A stretch of DNA of 64,000 bases, taken from assembly GCA_019192545.1 (NCBI GenBank), contig JAHCMI010000026.1, positions 34,750-98,749 of the forward strand. The letters run 5' to 3'. The translations under genes were made by a program, and so were the position numbers. Under the pieces are notes generated by a model. The model had not been told where the DNA came from, ran no database searches, and saw only the letters and a list, made by a program, of their open reading frames with translations. Shown here piece by piece: positions 9,332-18,683 of this stretch. Numbering within the stretch: the first letter of the stretch is position 1; each line of letters begins with the position of its first letter. This DNA is from Rivularia sp. MS3 (GTDB lineage Bacteria > Cyanobacteriota > Cyanobacteriia > Cyanobacteriales > Nostocaceae).

Positions 9332-9547
9332 CGGTAGTTGAGAAAGCAATTATTTAAAAAAAGAAAAATATTTATAGTTTAAAAGTCCTGTAAAATAGGC
9401 ATCCTAACCGTTTCAGTTATACACGAAACCTTTGAACTTTAACTTGATTTCTGACGATTACAGACAGATTTGCACAAAAGTCATTTCCTGAGTATATTTC
9501 CTGAGTGTATTAAATAAAAATTATCCAATCCGCAAAGAGGAAAAAAG

Positions 9548-11350
9548 ATGCGATTATCAAAAATGTTATTTGTAACTCTTAGAGACGATCCAGCCGATGC
9601 TGAAATCCCCAGTCATAAGTTATTAGTTCGTGCTGGCTATATTCGTCGTATCGGTAGCGGTGTATATGCTTATCTTCCTTTGATGTGGCGGGTTTTGCAA
9701 AAGGTTTCTCAAATTGTCCGCGAGGAAATGAATGCAACCGGGGCAATGGAATGTCTTTTACCTCAAATACAACCTGCGGAGTTATGGAAAGAATCGGGAC
9801 GTTGGGATACTTATACTAAAGCTGAAGGTATTATGTTTTCACTTACCGATCGCCGCGAGCAAAATTTGGCACTAGGTCCCACTCACGAAGAAGTAATTAC
9901 TACTGTTGCCCGAGATACGATTCGCTCTTACCGTCAGCTACCGGTACATCTCTATCAAATTCAAACTAAATTCCGCGATGAAATTCGTCCCCGTTTCGGT
10001 TTGATGCGCGGTAGAGAATTTATTATGAAGGACGGATATTCTTTCCATGCCGACGAGGAAAGCTTGAAAATAACTTATCAAGATATGTATCAAGCCTACA
10101 GCAGTATGCTGCGTCGTTGTGGCTTGGAATTTCGGGCTGTAGAAGCTGATTCCGGTGCCATCGGTGGTTCTGGTTCAACTGAGTTTATGGTTTTAGCGGA
10201 AGCTGGGGAAGATGAAGTTCTTTACACCGATGATGGAAAATATGCTGCCAATGTAGAAAAGGCAGTGTCTTCACCCCCGGATGCAGAAGCCTCTAAGTTT
10301 ACTACTTACGAAAAAGTTGAAACTCCCAAAACCGAGACGATTGAGAAGCTTTGCAAAACTCTAAAATGTTCTTCTACCCAAGTTGTCAAGAACGTTCTTT
10401 ATCAAGCTGTTTATGACAACAATACGACTGTATTAGTTTTAGTAAATATTCGAGGCGACCAAGATGTTAACGAAGTTAAGTTATATAACGAATTAACTAA
10501 ATTAGCTTCTACTTATGATGCAAATACTATTCTTGCTTTAGAAGTACCCAGCCCGGAAGCTCAAGAAAAATGGGCGGCAAAATCTTTACCTTTGGGTTAT
10601 ATCGCCCCAGATATTAGTGATGATTATATTAAATCTTCCAAGGAAATTCATTCCAAGTTTTTACGCTTCGTAGATAAAACCGCAGTCGATTTAAAGAATT
10701 TTGTCACTGGTGCCAACGAGTCCGGTTTTCACGTAGTTGGTGCGAACTGGGAAGAACAGTTTGTGCGACCAAACTTAGTAGTAGATATACGCACTGCAAA
10801 AATTGGCGATCGCTCGATGCATGACCCAACTCAAACCCTTAAATCTGCCAGGGGTATAGAAGTTGGACATATTTTCCAATTGGGTAACAAATACTCTAAA
10901 GCGATGGGAGCAACTTATACAACCGAACAAGGTAAAGATGAAGCTTTGGTAATGGGTTGTTATGGCGTAGGAGTTTCGCGTATGGCTCAAGCTGCTGTAG
11001 AACAGTCTTACGACAAAGACGGCATAATTTGGCCGGTGGCGATTGCTCCTTACCATGCAATTGTGACTATTCCCAATATTAAGGATACTCAACAAGTGGA
11101 AGTCGCCGAAAAACTTTACGCAGAACTCAATCAAGCAGGTATTGAAACCCTACTTGACGATAGAAGCGAACGTGCGGGAGCTAAATTCAAAGATGCTGAT
11201 TTAATCGGTATTCCTTATCGTATTGTCACCGGAAGAGCAATTACCAACGGTAAAGTTGAAGTTGTCGAGCGAAAAAGTAGCGACTCTTACGAAATTGCCA
11301 TCGATGAAGTTGTATCTACTTTAAAGCAGAAGATAAAAGATGAATTGTAA
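9548..11350 (+). CDS. proS: Prolyl-tRNA synthetase
   Basis: Charges tRNA-Pro. The 600 residues match the bacterial long form. Class II motifs include GPTHEEVI (around residue 112), [19 protein letters not shown] (motif 2 region) and the C-terminal GIGVSR-type motif [13 protein letters not shown]. The editing (INS) domain sits between, around residues 225-390, with the KNVLYQAV region. The HGTP anticodon-binding domain ends the protein ([20 protein letters not shown]). The ATG follows AGAGGAAAAAAG. Confidence 0.97.
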   Translation: MRLSKMLFVTLRDDPADAEIPSHKLLVRAGYIRRIGSGVYAYLPLMWRVLQKVSQIVREEMNATGAMECLLPQIQPAELWKESGRWDTYTKAEGIMFSLTDRREQNLALGPTHEEVITTVARDTIRSYRQLPVHLYQIQTKFRDEIRPRFGLMRGREFIMKDGYSFHADEESLKITYQDMYQAYSSMLRRCGLEFRAVEADSGAIGGSGSTEFMVLAEAGEDEVLYTDDGKYAANVEKAVSSPPDAEASKFTTYEKVETPKTETIEKLCKTLKCSSTQVVKNVLYQAVYDNNTTVLVLVNIRGDQDVNEVKLYNELTKLASTYDANTILALEVPSPEAQEKWAAKSLPLGYIAPDISDDYIKSSKEIHSKFLRFVDKTAVDLKNFVTGANESGFHVVGANWEEQFVRPNLVVDIRTAKIGDRSMHDPTQTLKSARGIEVGHIFQLGNKYSKAMGATYTTEQGKDEALVMGCYGVGVSRMAQAAVEQSYDKDGIIWPVAIAPYHAIVTIPNIKDTQQVEVAEKLYAELNQAGIETLLDDRSERAGAKFKDADLIGIPYRIVTGRAITNGKVEVVERKSSDSYEIAIDEVVSTLKQKIKDEL

Positions 11351-11440
11351 GATTGAGATATTGAATTTATGATTTTGAATTACTAAATTCACATACATTC
11401 TTGTGGGATGGCAAGAACTTGAGGGGGAGATGTTCTTCGC

Positions 11441-11485
11441 CGTTAACCGCACCTTACGATGTTCACCCTCTGGGTGCGGTTAACG
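11441..11485. repeat. Perfect 13-bp hairpin in the proS-DUF2993 spacer
   Basis: CGTTAACCGCACC at 11441-11453 pairs perfectly with GGTGCGGTTAACG at 11473-11485, leaving a 19-nt loop. It lies inside a dispersed cyanobacterial repeat that starts TTCTTGTGGGATGG at 11398. No T-tract follows, so it is not a classical terminator. Confidence 0.6.
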
Positions 11486-11550
11486 AGGCTTATCGCCCGT
11501 CTCAGGACTGTAAAAGTATTAAGTTTTACAAATAATCTTCGATCGAAAAC

Positions 11551-12432
11551 ATGGAATTTATTTCCTTTTTGCTGTCTGGATTACTAGGGTTTATTACTCC
11601 TACTGGAATTGTAGTAGACAAGGTTGCGGAAAATGCGATTCGTTCTCAATTTGCTCGTGTAGAAAAATTACAAGTACGTGTAGAACACTCACCTACTCAT
11701 CAATTATTACAGGGAAACGTAAAAAAAATTAGAATAGCCGGACGCGGTTTCAAGTTAAAACAGTACGATTTTCGGATTGATGCTTTGGAATTAGAAACTG
11801 ATGATATCGCTTTTTCACCGAATAATATTCAAAAAGGAAAGCTCGAATTACAGCAACCCCTAAAAGCCGGTATTAAATTAATTTTTACTCCGGCAGATAT
11901 AAATAAACTATTACAATCGCCTGATATATTAGCTTTACTGCCCAAACTAAAGCTTGATTCAAAAGATTACATAAATACAGATGATGATGCTGTATATAAG
12001 TTTGCTAATCCGCAATTTAATGTTTTAGATAATAATAAGTTATTTTTTCAAATTGAATTACGTTCGGAAGAAGACGAAAAACCTTTGTTAATAAAGGTAG
12101 AGTCAGGACTCAAAATAAAAAAAGGTAGACAATTTCAGCTAATTGAAACACTAGTAACTGTAAATGAGGAACAAGTTGCGCCACAATTCGTTGAAGGAAT
12201 TGTAAAAAACCTTAATCAAAGACTAGATTTAAGTAACTTGGAAGGTGACGGACTTTTAATACGAATTCTAAAATTTAATATAAGACCGTCCGAATTAGAA
12301 ATCGCGGCTTTTGTACAAATAAAACCGTCCTCCAAATTCGTGGAAAATCCTCTTTCCCCATCAGCGTTATCTACCAAGCCCCTCACACAGGTTCAGGTAC
12401 TATCTCAGCCCATAAGCGAAGGTGTCAGATGA
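11551..12432 (+). CDS. DUF2993 (LmeA-like) lipid-binding domain protein
   Basis: A 293-residue protein with a hydrophobic N-terminus (MEFISFLLSGLLGFITPTGIV) that would anchor or export it. A DUF2993 domain follows, recognisable from VDKVAENAIRSQFARVEKLQVRV and the later LELETDDIAFSP. The mycobacterial relative LmeA binds phosphoinositides; in cyanobacteria the role is unknown, so a membrane-lipid or envelope role is inference. It is translationally coupled to the GerMN gene: its stop overlaps the next start by four bases (ATGA). Confidence 0.82.
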   Translation: MEFISFLLSGLLGFITPTGIVVDKVAENAIRSQFARVEKLQVRVEHSPTHQLLQGNVKKIRIAGRGFKLKQYDFRIDALELETDDIAFSPNNIQKGKLELQQPLKAGIKLIFTPADINKLLQSPDILALLPKLKLDSKDYINTDDDAVYKFANPQFNVLDNNKLFFQIELRSEEDEKPLLIKVESGLKIKKGRQFQLIETLVTVNEEQVAPQFVEGIVKNLNQRLDLSNLEGDGLLIRILKFNIRPSELEIAAFVQIKPSSKFVENPLSPSALSTKPLTQVQVLSQPISEGVR

Positions 12433-13049
12433 CAGAGCAAAGAAAAACTAATCGTATCTCCTCCGGTGTCGCAGCAACAGTTGCCACTGCCGCTGTTGCA
12501 GTTGCTGGTATCACGGGTTATTTTACTTTGAATAACGGCGGCGATGTCAATCAACCAAATCCAAATATTACTACTTCACCGAATCCACAAGGCTCGGGAA
12601 CGCCATCAGCCACAAGCGAAAAAACGGCTACTGTTTATTGGCTTGAATCGAGCGGCACAAGCTTTAATTTAGTTCCTCAAGGTATTCAAGTTGAAGCAGA
12701 TGTTAATAATCCTTCAGAGTTTTTAGAAGCTGCTTTTAACACGTTATTAGCTGGCCCTACAGAAGGAACAGGTTCTTCTGCTATACCTACAGGAACCAAA
12801 TTACTAGGTATTAAAGCTAATGGAGACGAAGTAAGAGTTGATTTATCGGATGATTTTCAATTTGGCGGTGGAAGCGCTTCCATGATTGGACGTGTAGGGC
12901 AAGTTGTCTACACGGCTACAGCTTTAAATCCAAAAGCAAAAGTTTACCTTGAATTAAATGGCGAAACAGTTGAAGTTCTTGGTGGAGAAGGTTTAGAGTT
13001 AGAGCAGCCCTTAACTCGCGAAAATTTCATCAAAAACTTTGAGCTTTAA
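12429..13049 (+). CDS. GerMN-domain membrane-anchored protein
   Basis: A 206-residue protein with a transmembrane anchor (about residues 15-35, VAATVATAAVAVAGITGYF), a Pro/Ser/Thr-rich linker (about 36-65) and a single GerMN (sporulation/spore germination) domain, including FNTLLAGPTEGTGSSAIPTG and VRVDLSDDFQFGGGS. Non-sporulating bacteria carry such domains in envelope proteins; the function is unknown. It overlaps the DUF2993 gene by 4 bp, so the two are probably co-expressed. A clear terminator follows 90 bp downstream. Confidence 0.87.
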   Translation: MTEQRKTNRISSGVAATVATAAVAVAGITGYFTLNNGGDVNQPNPNITTSPNPQGSGTPSATSEKTATVYWLESSGTSFNLVPQGIQVEADVNNPSEFLEAAFNTLLAGPTEGTGSSAIPTGTKLLGIKANGDEVRVDLSDDFQFGGGSASMIGRVGQVVYTATALNPKAKVYLELNGETVEVLGGEGLELEQPLTRENFIKNFEL

Positions 13050-13139
13050 TTCAGAGCAATTAAGATTTATTAAACTGTTTCAACAGACAACAAATCTCAT
13101 AAACCCAGTACATATTCTAAATAATTTGCTTTTGTGTGT

Positions 13140-13170
13140 CCCCCCTTATTTATTTAAGGGGGGCTGTTTT
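13140..13170 (+). terminator. Rho-independent terminator after the GerMN gene
   Basis: CCCCCCTTA at 13140-13148 pairs with TAAGGGGGG at 13155-13163 around a 6-nt loop. CTGTTTTT follows. It ends the DUF2993/GerMN operon. Confidence 0.8.
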
Positions 13171-13295
13171 TGAGCATTAATCAAATTCAAAGAAATATAG
13201 GGAACCCAGAATAGGAAACAGAAGAAAAAAACAAGAGCAACAATTTACTCAAATGCAAAATCCAAAATCTTGCGCCAGTAAGCTATTAAATCCAA

Positions 13296-13640
13296 TCATC
13301 TTTCATTCAAAACCCGAAAACTACGGGCTTGTTGCTCTAACCTAGTCGCAAGGCGATCGCAAACTCGGTTACACAACTCGAAAATCATATGATCTTCAAC
13401 TCGGTAGTAGGCACAAGTTCCCTCACTGCGGCGACTGAGAATTCCCGCTTGCCACATTACCTTGAGGTGTTTTGATACATTTGCCTGAGAAGTATGGGTT
13501 GCCTCCACCAATTCTTGCACGCATTTTTCTTCTTCTCGAAGCAGATGCAACAACCGGAGACGCATCGGTTCACTTAACAGACCGAAGTATTCAGCTACTT
13601 GTTGCACCGCTTCTGAGGGTACAGGCAACATTTGTTTCAT
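13296..13640 (-). CDS. ArsR/SmtB-family winged-helix repressor
   Basis: A 114-residue DNA-binding regulator. The HTH is SEPMRLRLLHLLREEEKCVQ followed by ELVEATHTSQANVSKHLKVM, with wing ILSRRSEGTCAYYRVED. Cysteines sit at the start of the alpha-3 region (EEKCVQEL), in the wing (GTCAYY) and in the last helix (LCNRVCDRL). The usual ELCVCDL arsenite motif is absent, so either metal sensing through other residues or thiol (persulfide/peroxide) sensing is possible; that is inference. It lies 68 bp downstream of accB on the same strand and may be a read-through member of the efp-accB unit. Confidence 0.85.
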   Translation of the reverse strand: MKQMLPVPSEAVQQVAEYFGLLSEPMRLRLLHLLREEEKCVQELVEATHTSQANVSKHLKVMWQAGILSRRSEGTCAYYRVEDHMIFELCNRVCDRLATRLEQQARSFRVLNER

Positions 13641-13708
13641 CAGAATTGACCCGCCACGAATGGAACTAACTTTTTTAACAATGACACATTCGTTATATAG
13701 ATTAATAC

Positions 13709-14224
13709 TTAATCGGGGTTAATTCGCATTAAAGCTTGACCATATTCCACAGAAGAACCATTTTCTACCAGAATTTCCATCACTTGCCCTGATAGTTCCG
13801 CTTCGATTTCGTTCATTAGTTTCATCGCTTCAATGATGCACACTGTATCGCTTTTACGTATGCGATCGCCTACTTCTACAAATGGGGATTCACCTGGTGC
13901 GGGGGCGCGGTAAAAAGTTCCCACCATCGGCGAATAAATTTCTACAAATTTCGATTCTTTCGCTGTCGCCGCATTTCCCTGTCCTCCATTTCCACTATCT
14001 GAACCACCGCGATTAACATTTTCTGCTGTTAACGAAATATCCCCAGATGGAATACTAACGGTTGACGATGGTAGGCTAACAACTTCTGGTGCCACCTGAT
14101 GAACATAGCTAACACCCTTACGTACCGTTAATTCAAAATTTTCACTTTTAAGGTTTACTTCTGAAATATCTGTTTGTGCAATAGTTGCTAAAAGTTGGCG
14201 GATTTCGTTAAAGTCTAATGACAC
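13709..14224 (-). CDS. accB: Biotin carboxyl carrier protein of acetyl-CoA carboxylase
   Basis: Carries the biotin that accepts CO2 for malonyl-CoA synthesis. The biotinylation motif EAMKLMNEIEAE is near the C-terminus (about residue 132). It is preceded by an Ala/Ser/Gly-rich linker and the family-like N-terminus SLDFNEIRQLLATIAQTD. The start is a GTG at 14224 with GAGGA about 10 bp upstream. It follows efp closely, the common cyanobacterial efp-accB order. Confidence 0.95.
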   Translation of the reverse strand: MSLDFNEIRQLLATIAQTDISEVNLKSENFELTVRKGVSYVHQVAPEVVSLPSSTVSIPSGDISLTAENVNRGGSDSGNGGQGNAATAKESKFVEIYSPMVGTFYRAPAPGESPFVEVGDRIRKSDTVCIIEAMKLMNEIEAELSGQVMEILVENGSSVEYGQALMRINPD

Positions 14225-14348
14225 AGCTAAAATGTCCTCATGGAATTAGTTTATAGATAGTCAGTCGATATATTAGAATTTCTTAAAACGGTAGGGACAG
14301 ATATCCCCCCGTAGTAAGATGACTATTAGCGTATTTTTAGGTAGAAAT

Positions 14349-14915
14349 TTAACTTCCAGTTTCTCTACCTAGATATTTATCGTCGCGGGTATCAATACGA
14401 ATCCGTTCCCCTTGAGAAATAAATAGAGGAACCATTACAGTTGCTCCACTTTCCAGTGTTGCGGGTTTTGTACCACCTGTAGCAGTATCACCTTTTACAC
14501 CGGGGTCTGTTTCCACAACTTCTAATGTCACAGCATTAGGCAATTCAACCTCTAGTACTTGATCGTTCCAACGGACAACGTTAACTTCCATACCTTCATT
14601 GAGATACTTAACGCGATCTCCAATTTGTTCAGAAGTTAAGCGGTTTTCTTCATAAGTTTCCATATCCATAAAGACGAAATCATCACCTTCTTTATAGGTA
14701 TGTTGCATGGTACTTTTTTCCAAAGTAGCTTGAGGTACAGTTTCCCCCGCTCGGAAGGTTCTTTCTACAGTATTACCAGTCGTCACACTTTTCAGTTTCG
14801 TGCGTACAAAAGCAGAACCTTTACCGGGCTTTACGTGGAGAAATTCAACCACTCGCCATACCGAACCATCTATTACAATCGAGACACCAGTACGAAAATC
14901 GTTACTCGAAATCAT
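14349..14915 (-). CDS. efp: Translation elongation factor P
   Basis: EF-P relieves ribosome stalling on proline-rich stretches. KOW-like domain I contains [20 protein letters not shown], with the modifiable tip Lys in PGKGSA. OB domains II and III end in [21 protein letters not shown] choose the ATG at 14915 (protein beginning [17 protein letters not shown], about 188 residues) because this is where the family starts. An upstream in-frame ATG at 14948 adds 11 residues; its preceding TACAAT may instead be a -10 element. Confidence 0.95.
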   Translation of the reverse strand: MISSNDFRTGVSIVIDGSVWRVVEFLHVKPGKGSAFVRTKLKSVTTGNTVERTFRAGETVPQATLEKSTMQHTYKEGDDFVFMDMETYEENRLTSEQIGDRVKYLNEGMEVNVVRWNDQVLEVELPNAVTLEVVETDPGVKGDTATGGTKPATLESGATVMVPLFISQGERIRIDTRDDKYLGRETGS

Positions 14916-14986
14916 GAAATTTTCTATATATGGGAAGACAATCGGCATTTATTGTACCCCCCTATAGCAAAAATAGAACATTTCAT

Positions 14987-15018
14987 AATTCGTAATTCGT
15001 AATTCGTAATTCGTAATT
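14987..15018. repeat. AATTCGT heptamer array (STRR)
   Basis: Four exact AATTCGT units (14987-15014) plus a partial one, upstream of efp. It is one of three different heptamer arrays within about 830 bp. Confidence 0.85.
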
Positions 15019-15114
15019 AGGTAATTGGGCATTGATAATTGGGGATGCAGTATTTCAACATAAAGAAAGAAAGCATTCCGGTTGCCACTGCAAATGTTTT
15101 TGTAACTACTGCCA

Positions 15115-15156
15115 ACTGTTGACTGTTGACTGTTGACTGCTCACTGTTGACTGTTC
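15115..15156. repeat. ACTGTTG heptamer array (STRR) running into purN
   Basis: Six units (ACTGTTG x3, ACTGCTC, ACTGTTG, ACTGTTC). The purN stop codon (15141-15143) and last residues NSQQ are encoded inside the array. Confidence 0.85.
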
Positions 15157-15779
15157 GCTGCCAAAGCGATCGCAGCTGGTAAAATCCGATGTTCCTGAAT
15201 TTGAATTCTTTTGTGAAGCGTATCGGGGGTATCGTTAGGTAGTACGGGTACTGCTGCTTGCATAATAATTTTACCGCTATCCATTTCCAAAGAAACTAGA
15301 TGTACGGTACAGCCAGTGATTTTCACGCTTGCTTCAATTGCTTGCTCTATTGCTCGTACTCCCTTGAAGCTAGGCAATAAACTAGGATGAATATTAATAA
15401 TTTGTTTGGGAAATGCATCGATTAGTACTTGAGTTACCAAACGCATCCAACCGGCCATAATTACCCATTCCACATCATGCTGGCACAGTGTTTGTACAAT
15501 TTGCCTATCTAATTCTTCTCGGTGCTTGTAGTGGCGATGGTTGATGAGTACGGCTTTAATATTTCTCTCATTTGCCCGTACTGCTGCATAAGCATCGGGA
15601 TTATTGTAAAGTAAAACTTGAATTTGGGCGTTTAACTGTCCGTTTTCAATAGCTTGGGCAACTGCTTCAAAATTACTACCGTTACCAGAAGCCATTATTC
15701 CCAATTTTATCGGCTTACTTGATTGCTGTAACTGTGTGGAGATATCGGGAGATACTAAACTTGGGGAAACGGAAGTCAT
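15141..15779 (-). CDS. purN: Phosphoribosylglycinamide formyltransferase
   Basis: Transfers formyl from 10-formyl-THF to GAR in purine synthesis. The 212 residues show the substrate loop MASGNGSNFEAVAQAI, the catalytic region INIHPSLLPSFKG with its Asn/His pair, and the Asp-containing GCTVHLVSLEMDSGKII (the usual VD/MDxG region). The C-terminus ANSQQ-stop is encoded by the ACTGTTG repeat, while TTAAAGG repeats lie directly upstream of the ATG at 15779 and leave no obvious Shine-Dalgarno. The gene is therefore bracketed by two unrelated repeat arrays. Confidence 0.95.
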   Translation of the reverse strand: MTSVSPSLVSPDISTQLQQSSKPIKLGIMASGNGSNFEAVAQAIENGQLNAQIQVLLYNNPDAYAAVRANERNIKAVLINHRHYKHREELDRQIVQTLCQHDVEWVIMAGWMRLVTQVLIDAFPKQIINIHPSLLPSFKGVRAIEQAIEASVKITGCTVHLVSLEMDSGKIIMQAAVPVLPNDTPDTLHKRIQIQEHRILPAAIALAANSQQ

Positions 15780-15781
15780 AA

Positions 15782-15809
15782 TTAAAGGTTAAAGGTTAAA
15801 GGTTAAAGG
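15782..15809. repeat. TTAAAGG heptamer array (STRR)
   Basis: Four exact units lie 2 bp upstream of the purN start codon, where a ribosome-binding site would normally sit. Confidence 0.85.
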
Positions 15810-16244
15810 TATTTTTCGTACCGACCTAATTAAATTTATAAATATTGTAGGTTGTGTTACGGCACAAAATAATTATCTTAAAACAAGACTATTATCATAA
15901 TGCCGTAACGCACCATTATCTGATTAAAAAGACGATGAATTACCTTTCATAAAAACTTCAAAAATTATTTAATATGCTTGTGTAAGGTAAAGAATTTAAT
16001 TAACAGTAAAGGTTATTTATCTAAATCCGGTTTGAATACTGTTAAAGGTAGTTTTAGCTAATGATATAGCAATCTTGTATGAGTTGTAAGAAAGATAGGT
16101 GTTTCTATTCCCGGTTTTTCCGAAAAACCGGGTTTCTAAGTTACTTCGGGATTTAGGAATGCTATAGATAATTAAAATTGAAAATCAAATCACCTGATTT
16201 CGGTAAAATAGCTATACCCTAAAAGCTAAATATCACCGCATCTA
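15810..16244. other. Gene-free spacer with two hairpin repeats
   Basis: An inverted pair TTACGGCA (about 15858) / TGCCGTAA (about 15900) belongs to a common cyanobacterial dispersed repeat. A perfect 10-bp hairpin (CCCGGTTTTT at 16110-16119 and AAAAACCGGG at 16123-16132) is a second known type. No small gene was recognised. Confidence 0.55.
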
Positions 16245-17144
16245 ATGCAGCAAAAAACTAAAACTTCCAATTCTTTCAAACAATTACTTGACAACGAAAC
16301 CTTTGCAGCTTGGTTTTTCTTAACCCCGGCGCTTATTCTACTTGGAGTCTTTGTAATTGGTCCCATCGGCTATTTGTTCTACCTCAGCTTTACGAATGGT
16401 AGTTTCACCAAAGACGGTATGACTTGGGTAGGGTTAAAAAATTATCTACGTTTAGTACTTAATCCCGATTTTTCGCAGGTGATGTGGAATACAGTTTATT
16501 TTACTGTAGCTACGGTTATACCCAGTATCGTAATTCCTTTATTATTAGCAGTCTTATTAAACCGAAATATAATTTTGCGGGGATTTCTACGGACTTCTTA
16601 TTTTTTACCTTCGATTGTTTCTTTGGTTGCTGCTGGCTTGGGATTTCGCTGGTTATTTCAAAATGAAGGTCCCGTTAATGCACTTTTAAATAGTATTGGT
16701 ATTGATTCTATCCCTTGGTTGAGCAGTACCGTCTGGGCAATGCCTGTAATAATTTTACTCAGTATTTGGAAACAGCTTGGTTTTAATATGGTGGTGTTTT
16801 TAGCCGGTTTGCAAGCGATTCCGGTGAGTCGTTATGAAGCAGCCGAACTTGATGGTGCTAATAGTTGGGAGCAGTTTTGGTTTGTGACTTTACCAGGATT
16901 GCGCCCTACTTTAATATTTTCAACGATTACTACCGTGATTTTTACTTTACGCAGCTTTGAGCAAGTTTACGTAATTTCTGGTGGTGGTCCTTTGAATTCT
17001 ACAAATTTGCTAGTTTACTATATTTATCAAGAAGCTTTTGGTCAATTTGATTTTGGTTATGCAGCAGCAGCAGCAACCGTTTTATTAGCAATAACAATCG
17101 TATTAGTTTATTTTCAGTTACAGACTTGGGGTGAAGATAATTAA
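16245..17144 (+). CDS. Sugar-type ABC transporter permease (MalF/UgpA family)
   Basis: An inner-membrane permease of the carbohydrate-uptake-1 type, 299 residues with six predicted helices. The EAA loop that contacts the ATPase is clear: RYEAAELDGANSWEQFWFVT. The first helix is LTPALILLGVFVIGPIGYLF. There is no binding-protein, second-permease or ATPase gene beside it, so its partners must be elsewhere, as is frequent in cyanobacteria. The substrate is unknown; glycerol-3-phosphate, maltodextrin and glucosylglycerol-type sugars are family possibilities. Confidence 0.9.
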   Translation: MQQKTKTSNSFKQLLDNETFAAWFFLTPALILLGVFVIGPIGYLFYLSFTNGSFTKDGMTWVGLKNYLRLVLNPDFSQVMWNTVYFTVATVIPSIVIPLLLAVLLNRNIILRGFLRTSYFLPSIVSLVAAGLGFRWLFQNEGPVNALLNSIGIDSIPWLSSTVWAMPVIILLSIWKQLGFNMVVFLAGLQAIPVSRYEAAELDGANSWEQFWFVTLPGLRPTLIFSTITTVIFTLRSFEQVYVISGGGPLNSTNLLVYYIYQEAFGQFDFGYAAAAATVLLAITIVLVYFQLQTWGEDN

Positions 17145-17587
17145 ATCGGGCTAAGTTGAAGTAGATTTGCCCACAAATGATTTTAAAACTATTGTTCATG
17201 AGTTATTTAAATAAATATTAAGCTTTAATTAAAATCTGAATAAATTTTGTTTTAGGTATCAATTTATCTCAATTATTTATTTCTAATTAATATCACCTGT
17301 AAGCTTGGAATTACTGAGGTAACAAATCAGACTTTGTTAAGTCATAATATTATGACTTGTTGTATTTATATGTCTTTTATGATGATATTTGAATGAAAAT
17401 ATCAGGATGCTTTGACAATGGTTTTACTGCAAAGTCTTTATTAACTAGTATTTGCGGAATATCTGATGTTTTTTTGCAAAAAATTTAAACTTGATTAATA
17501 GAATCATTAGCTTTTAGGGTGTAACCTCGAAATACAGTATTTGTGAGGATGAGGATTTGAAAAATTTTACACTTAGGGGAGAATAAT
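17145..17587. other. AT-rich gene-free spacer
   Basis: 443 bp with no recognisable gene. The last part should hold the promoter and leader of the pentapeptide gene. A short direct/inverted TCATAATATTATGACT motif at about 17340 (ATAATATTAT core) is the only local symmetry seen. Confidence 0.4.
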
Positions 17588-18253
17588 ATGAATAGTCGCA
17601 ACGAAAAGCAAGAATTTGTAATCAGTCAAATCACTGATAGTTTTGGACAAAGAGACTTTAGCGGATACGATTTAACCGGAATAGATTTAAACGAGCTTAA
17701 TTTAAGTGGAGTTAACTTTACTGGAGCAGATTTAAGTTGTGCTAATTTAAATGGCTCTATTCTGACTAATGCAAAATTAGATAGAGCAAATTTAAGTGAA
17801 GCCACTTTGCGAGAAGCTCATATGCATGAAGCATCTTTAATAGAAGTTGATTTAAGTAATGCTGATTTAGCCAAAACTTCTTTATGTGGTGCAATTTTTT
17901 TAGGTGCGAATCTCAGCCATACTAATTTACAAGAAGCTTCATTGTGCGATACGAATTTGCGAAAAGTAGACTTACGAAATGCACAATTATTAGAAGCATC
18001 GTTAATTGAAGCAGATTTATGCCAAGCCAATCTCCGACAAGCAAAACTATGTGGTGCAAATTTATTAGAAGCAAATTTAAATCAAGCTGATTTAACTGAT
18101 GCTGATTTAGCCTGGGCTAATTTAACGCAAGCTAATTTAAGAGAAGCCAACTTGCAAGGAACAAACCTTAAAAATACTAATTTGGATCGAGCAATTATGC
18201 CTGATGGTAGGATTAAACAAGTTCAATTCTTCTGTCTTCATTCAACTTTTTAA
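17588..18253 (+). CDS. Pentapeptide-repeat protein
   Basis: A 221-residue protein made almost wholly of A(D/N)LXX pentapeptides (LTGIDLNELNLSGVNFTGAD and onward), from about residue 24 to 208. This predicts a right-handed quadrilateral beta-helix of roughly nine coils. A 20-residue lead-in (NSRNEKQEFVISQITDSFGQ) and a short non-repeat tail (KQVQFFCLHSTF) flank it. No signal peptide or extra domain. The start has an AGGGGAGAATAAT ribosome site. Cellular role unknown; the family includes gyrase-protecting and scaffold proteins. Confidence 0.9.
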   Translation: MNSRNEKQEFVISQITDSFGQRDFSGYDLTGIDLNELNLSGVNFTGADLSCANLNGSILTNAKLDRANLSEATLREAHMHEASLIEVDLSNADLAKTSLCGAIFLGANLSHTNLQEASLCDTNLRKVDLRNAQLLEASLIEADLCQANLRQAKLCGANLLEANLNQADLTDADLAWANLTQANLREANLQGTNLKNTNLDRAIMPDGRIKQVQFFCLHSTF

Positions 18254-18683
18254 GTAGCTAATTCTTTAACCCCTCTCATATTACCTGTCTCTCTTTACCT
18301 TTTTTATTCTATATTCTCTGTCTCTCTAGATTGTTTACTGGTAATTTTTGCCAGGAAGGAAATAATAAAAAAATGCTGACGCGAAGGAAAAAGGTTTGAA
18401 CGGCAATATCATTTAAAACTTCACCACCTGAGTCTAAAACTTGTTAAATTAAACAAAATAATCCGCTTGAGCAGCGTAGTGCGATAAATATTTAATTCCT
18501 GACTTCAATAGAGCCGTTTTAAAACGTGAGTTCTTCTTCCTTGGTGAATAAAATTATTACTCTAAGCTGTCTGGAATATAAAGAATTTCAGTCCCTAATA
18601 GGTCAATCTCAATCTATACTAGATTACATAAACTTTTGTAACAGCTTTCTTTGACTGTTTATTCTTAAATTCTAACTTCACTA
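18254..18683. other. Gene-free spacer
   Basis: 430 bp between the pentapeptide and aldo/keto reductase genes. I see no gene, strong hairpin or recognisable repeat. Confidence 0.4.

Noticed and set aside
14987..15156. CRISPR array
   Set aside because: The repeats are 7 bp, directly adjacent and without spacers; they are STRRs. No cas genes are in the window.
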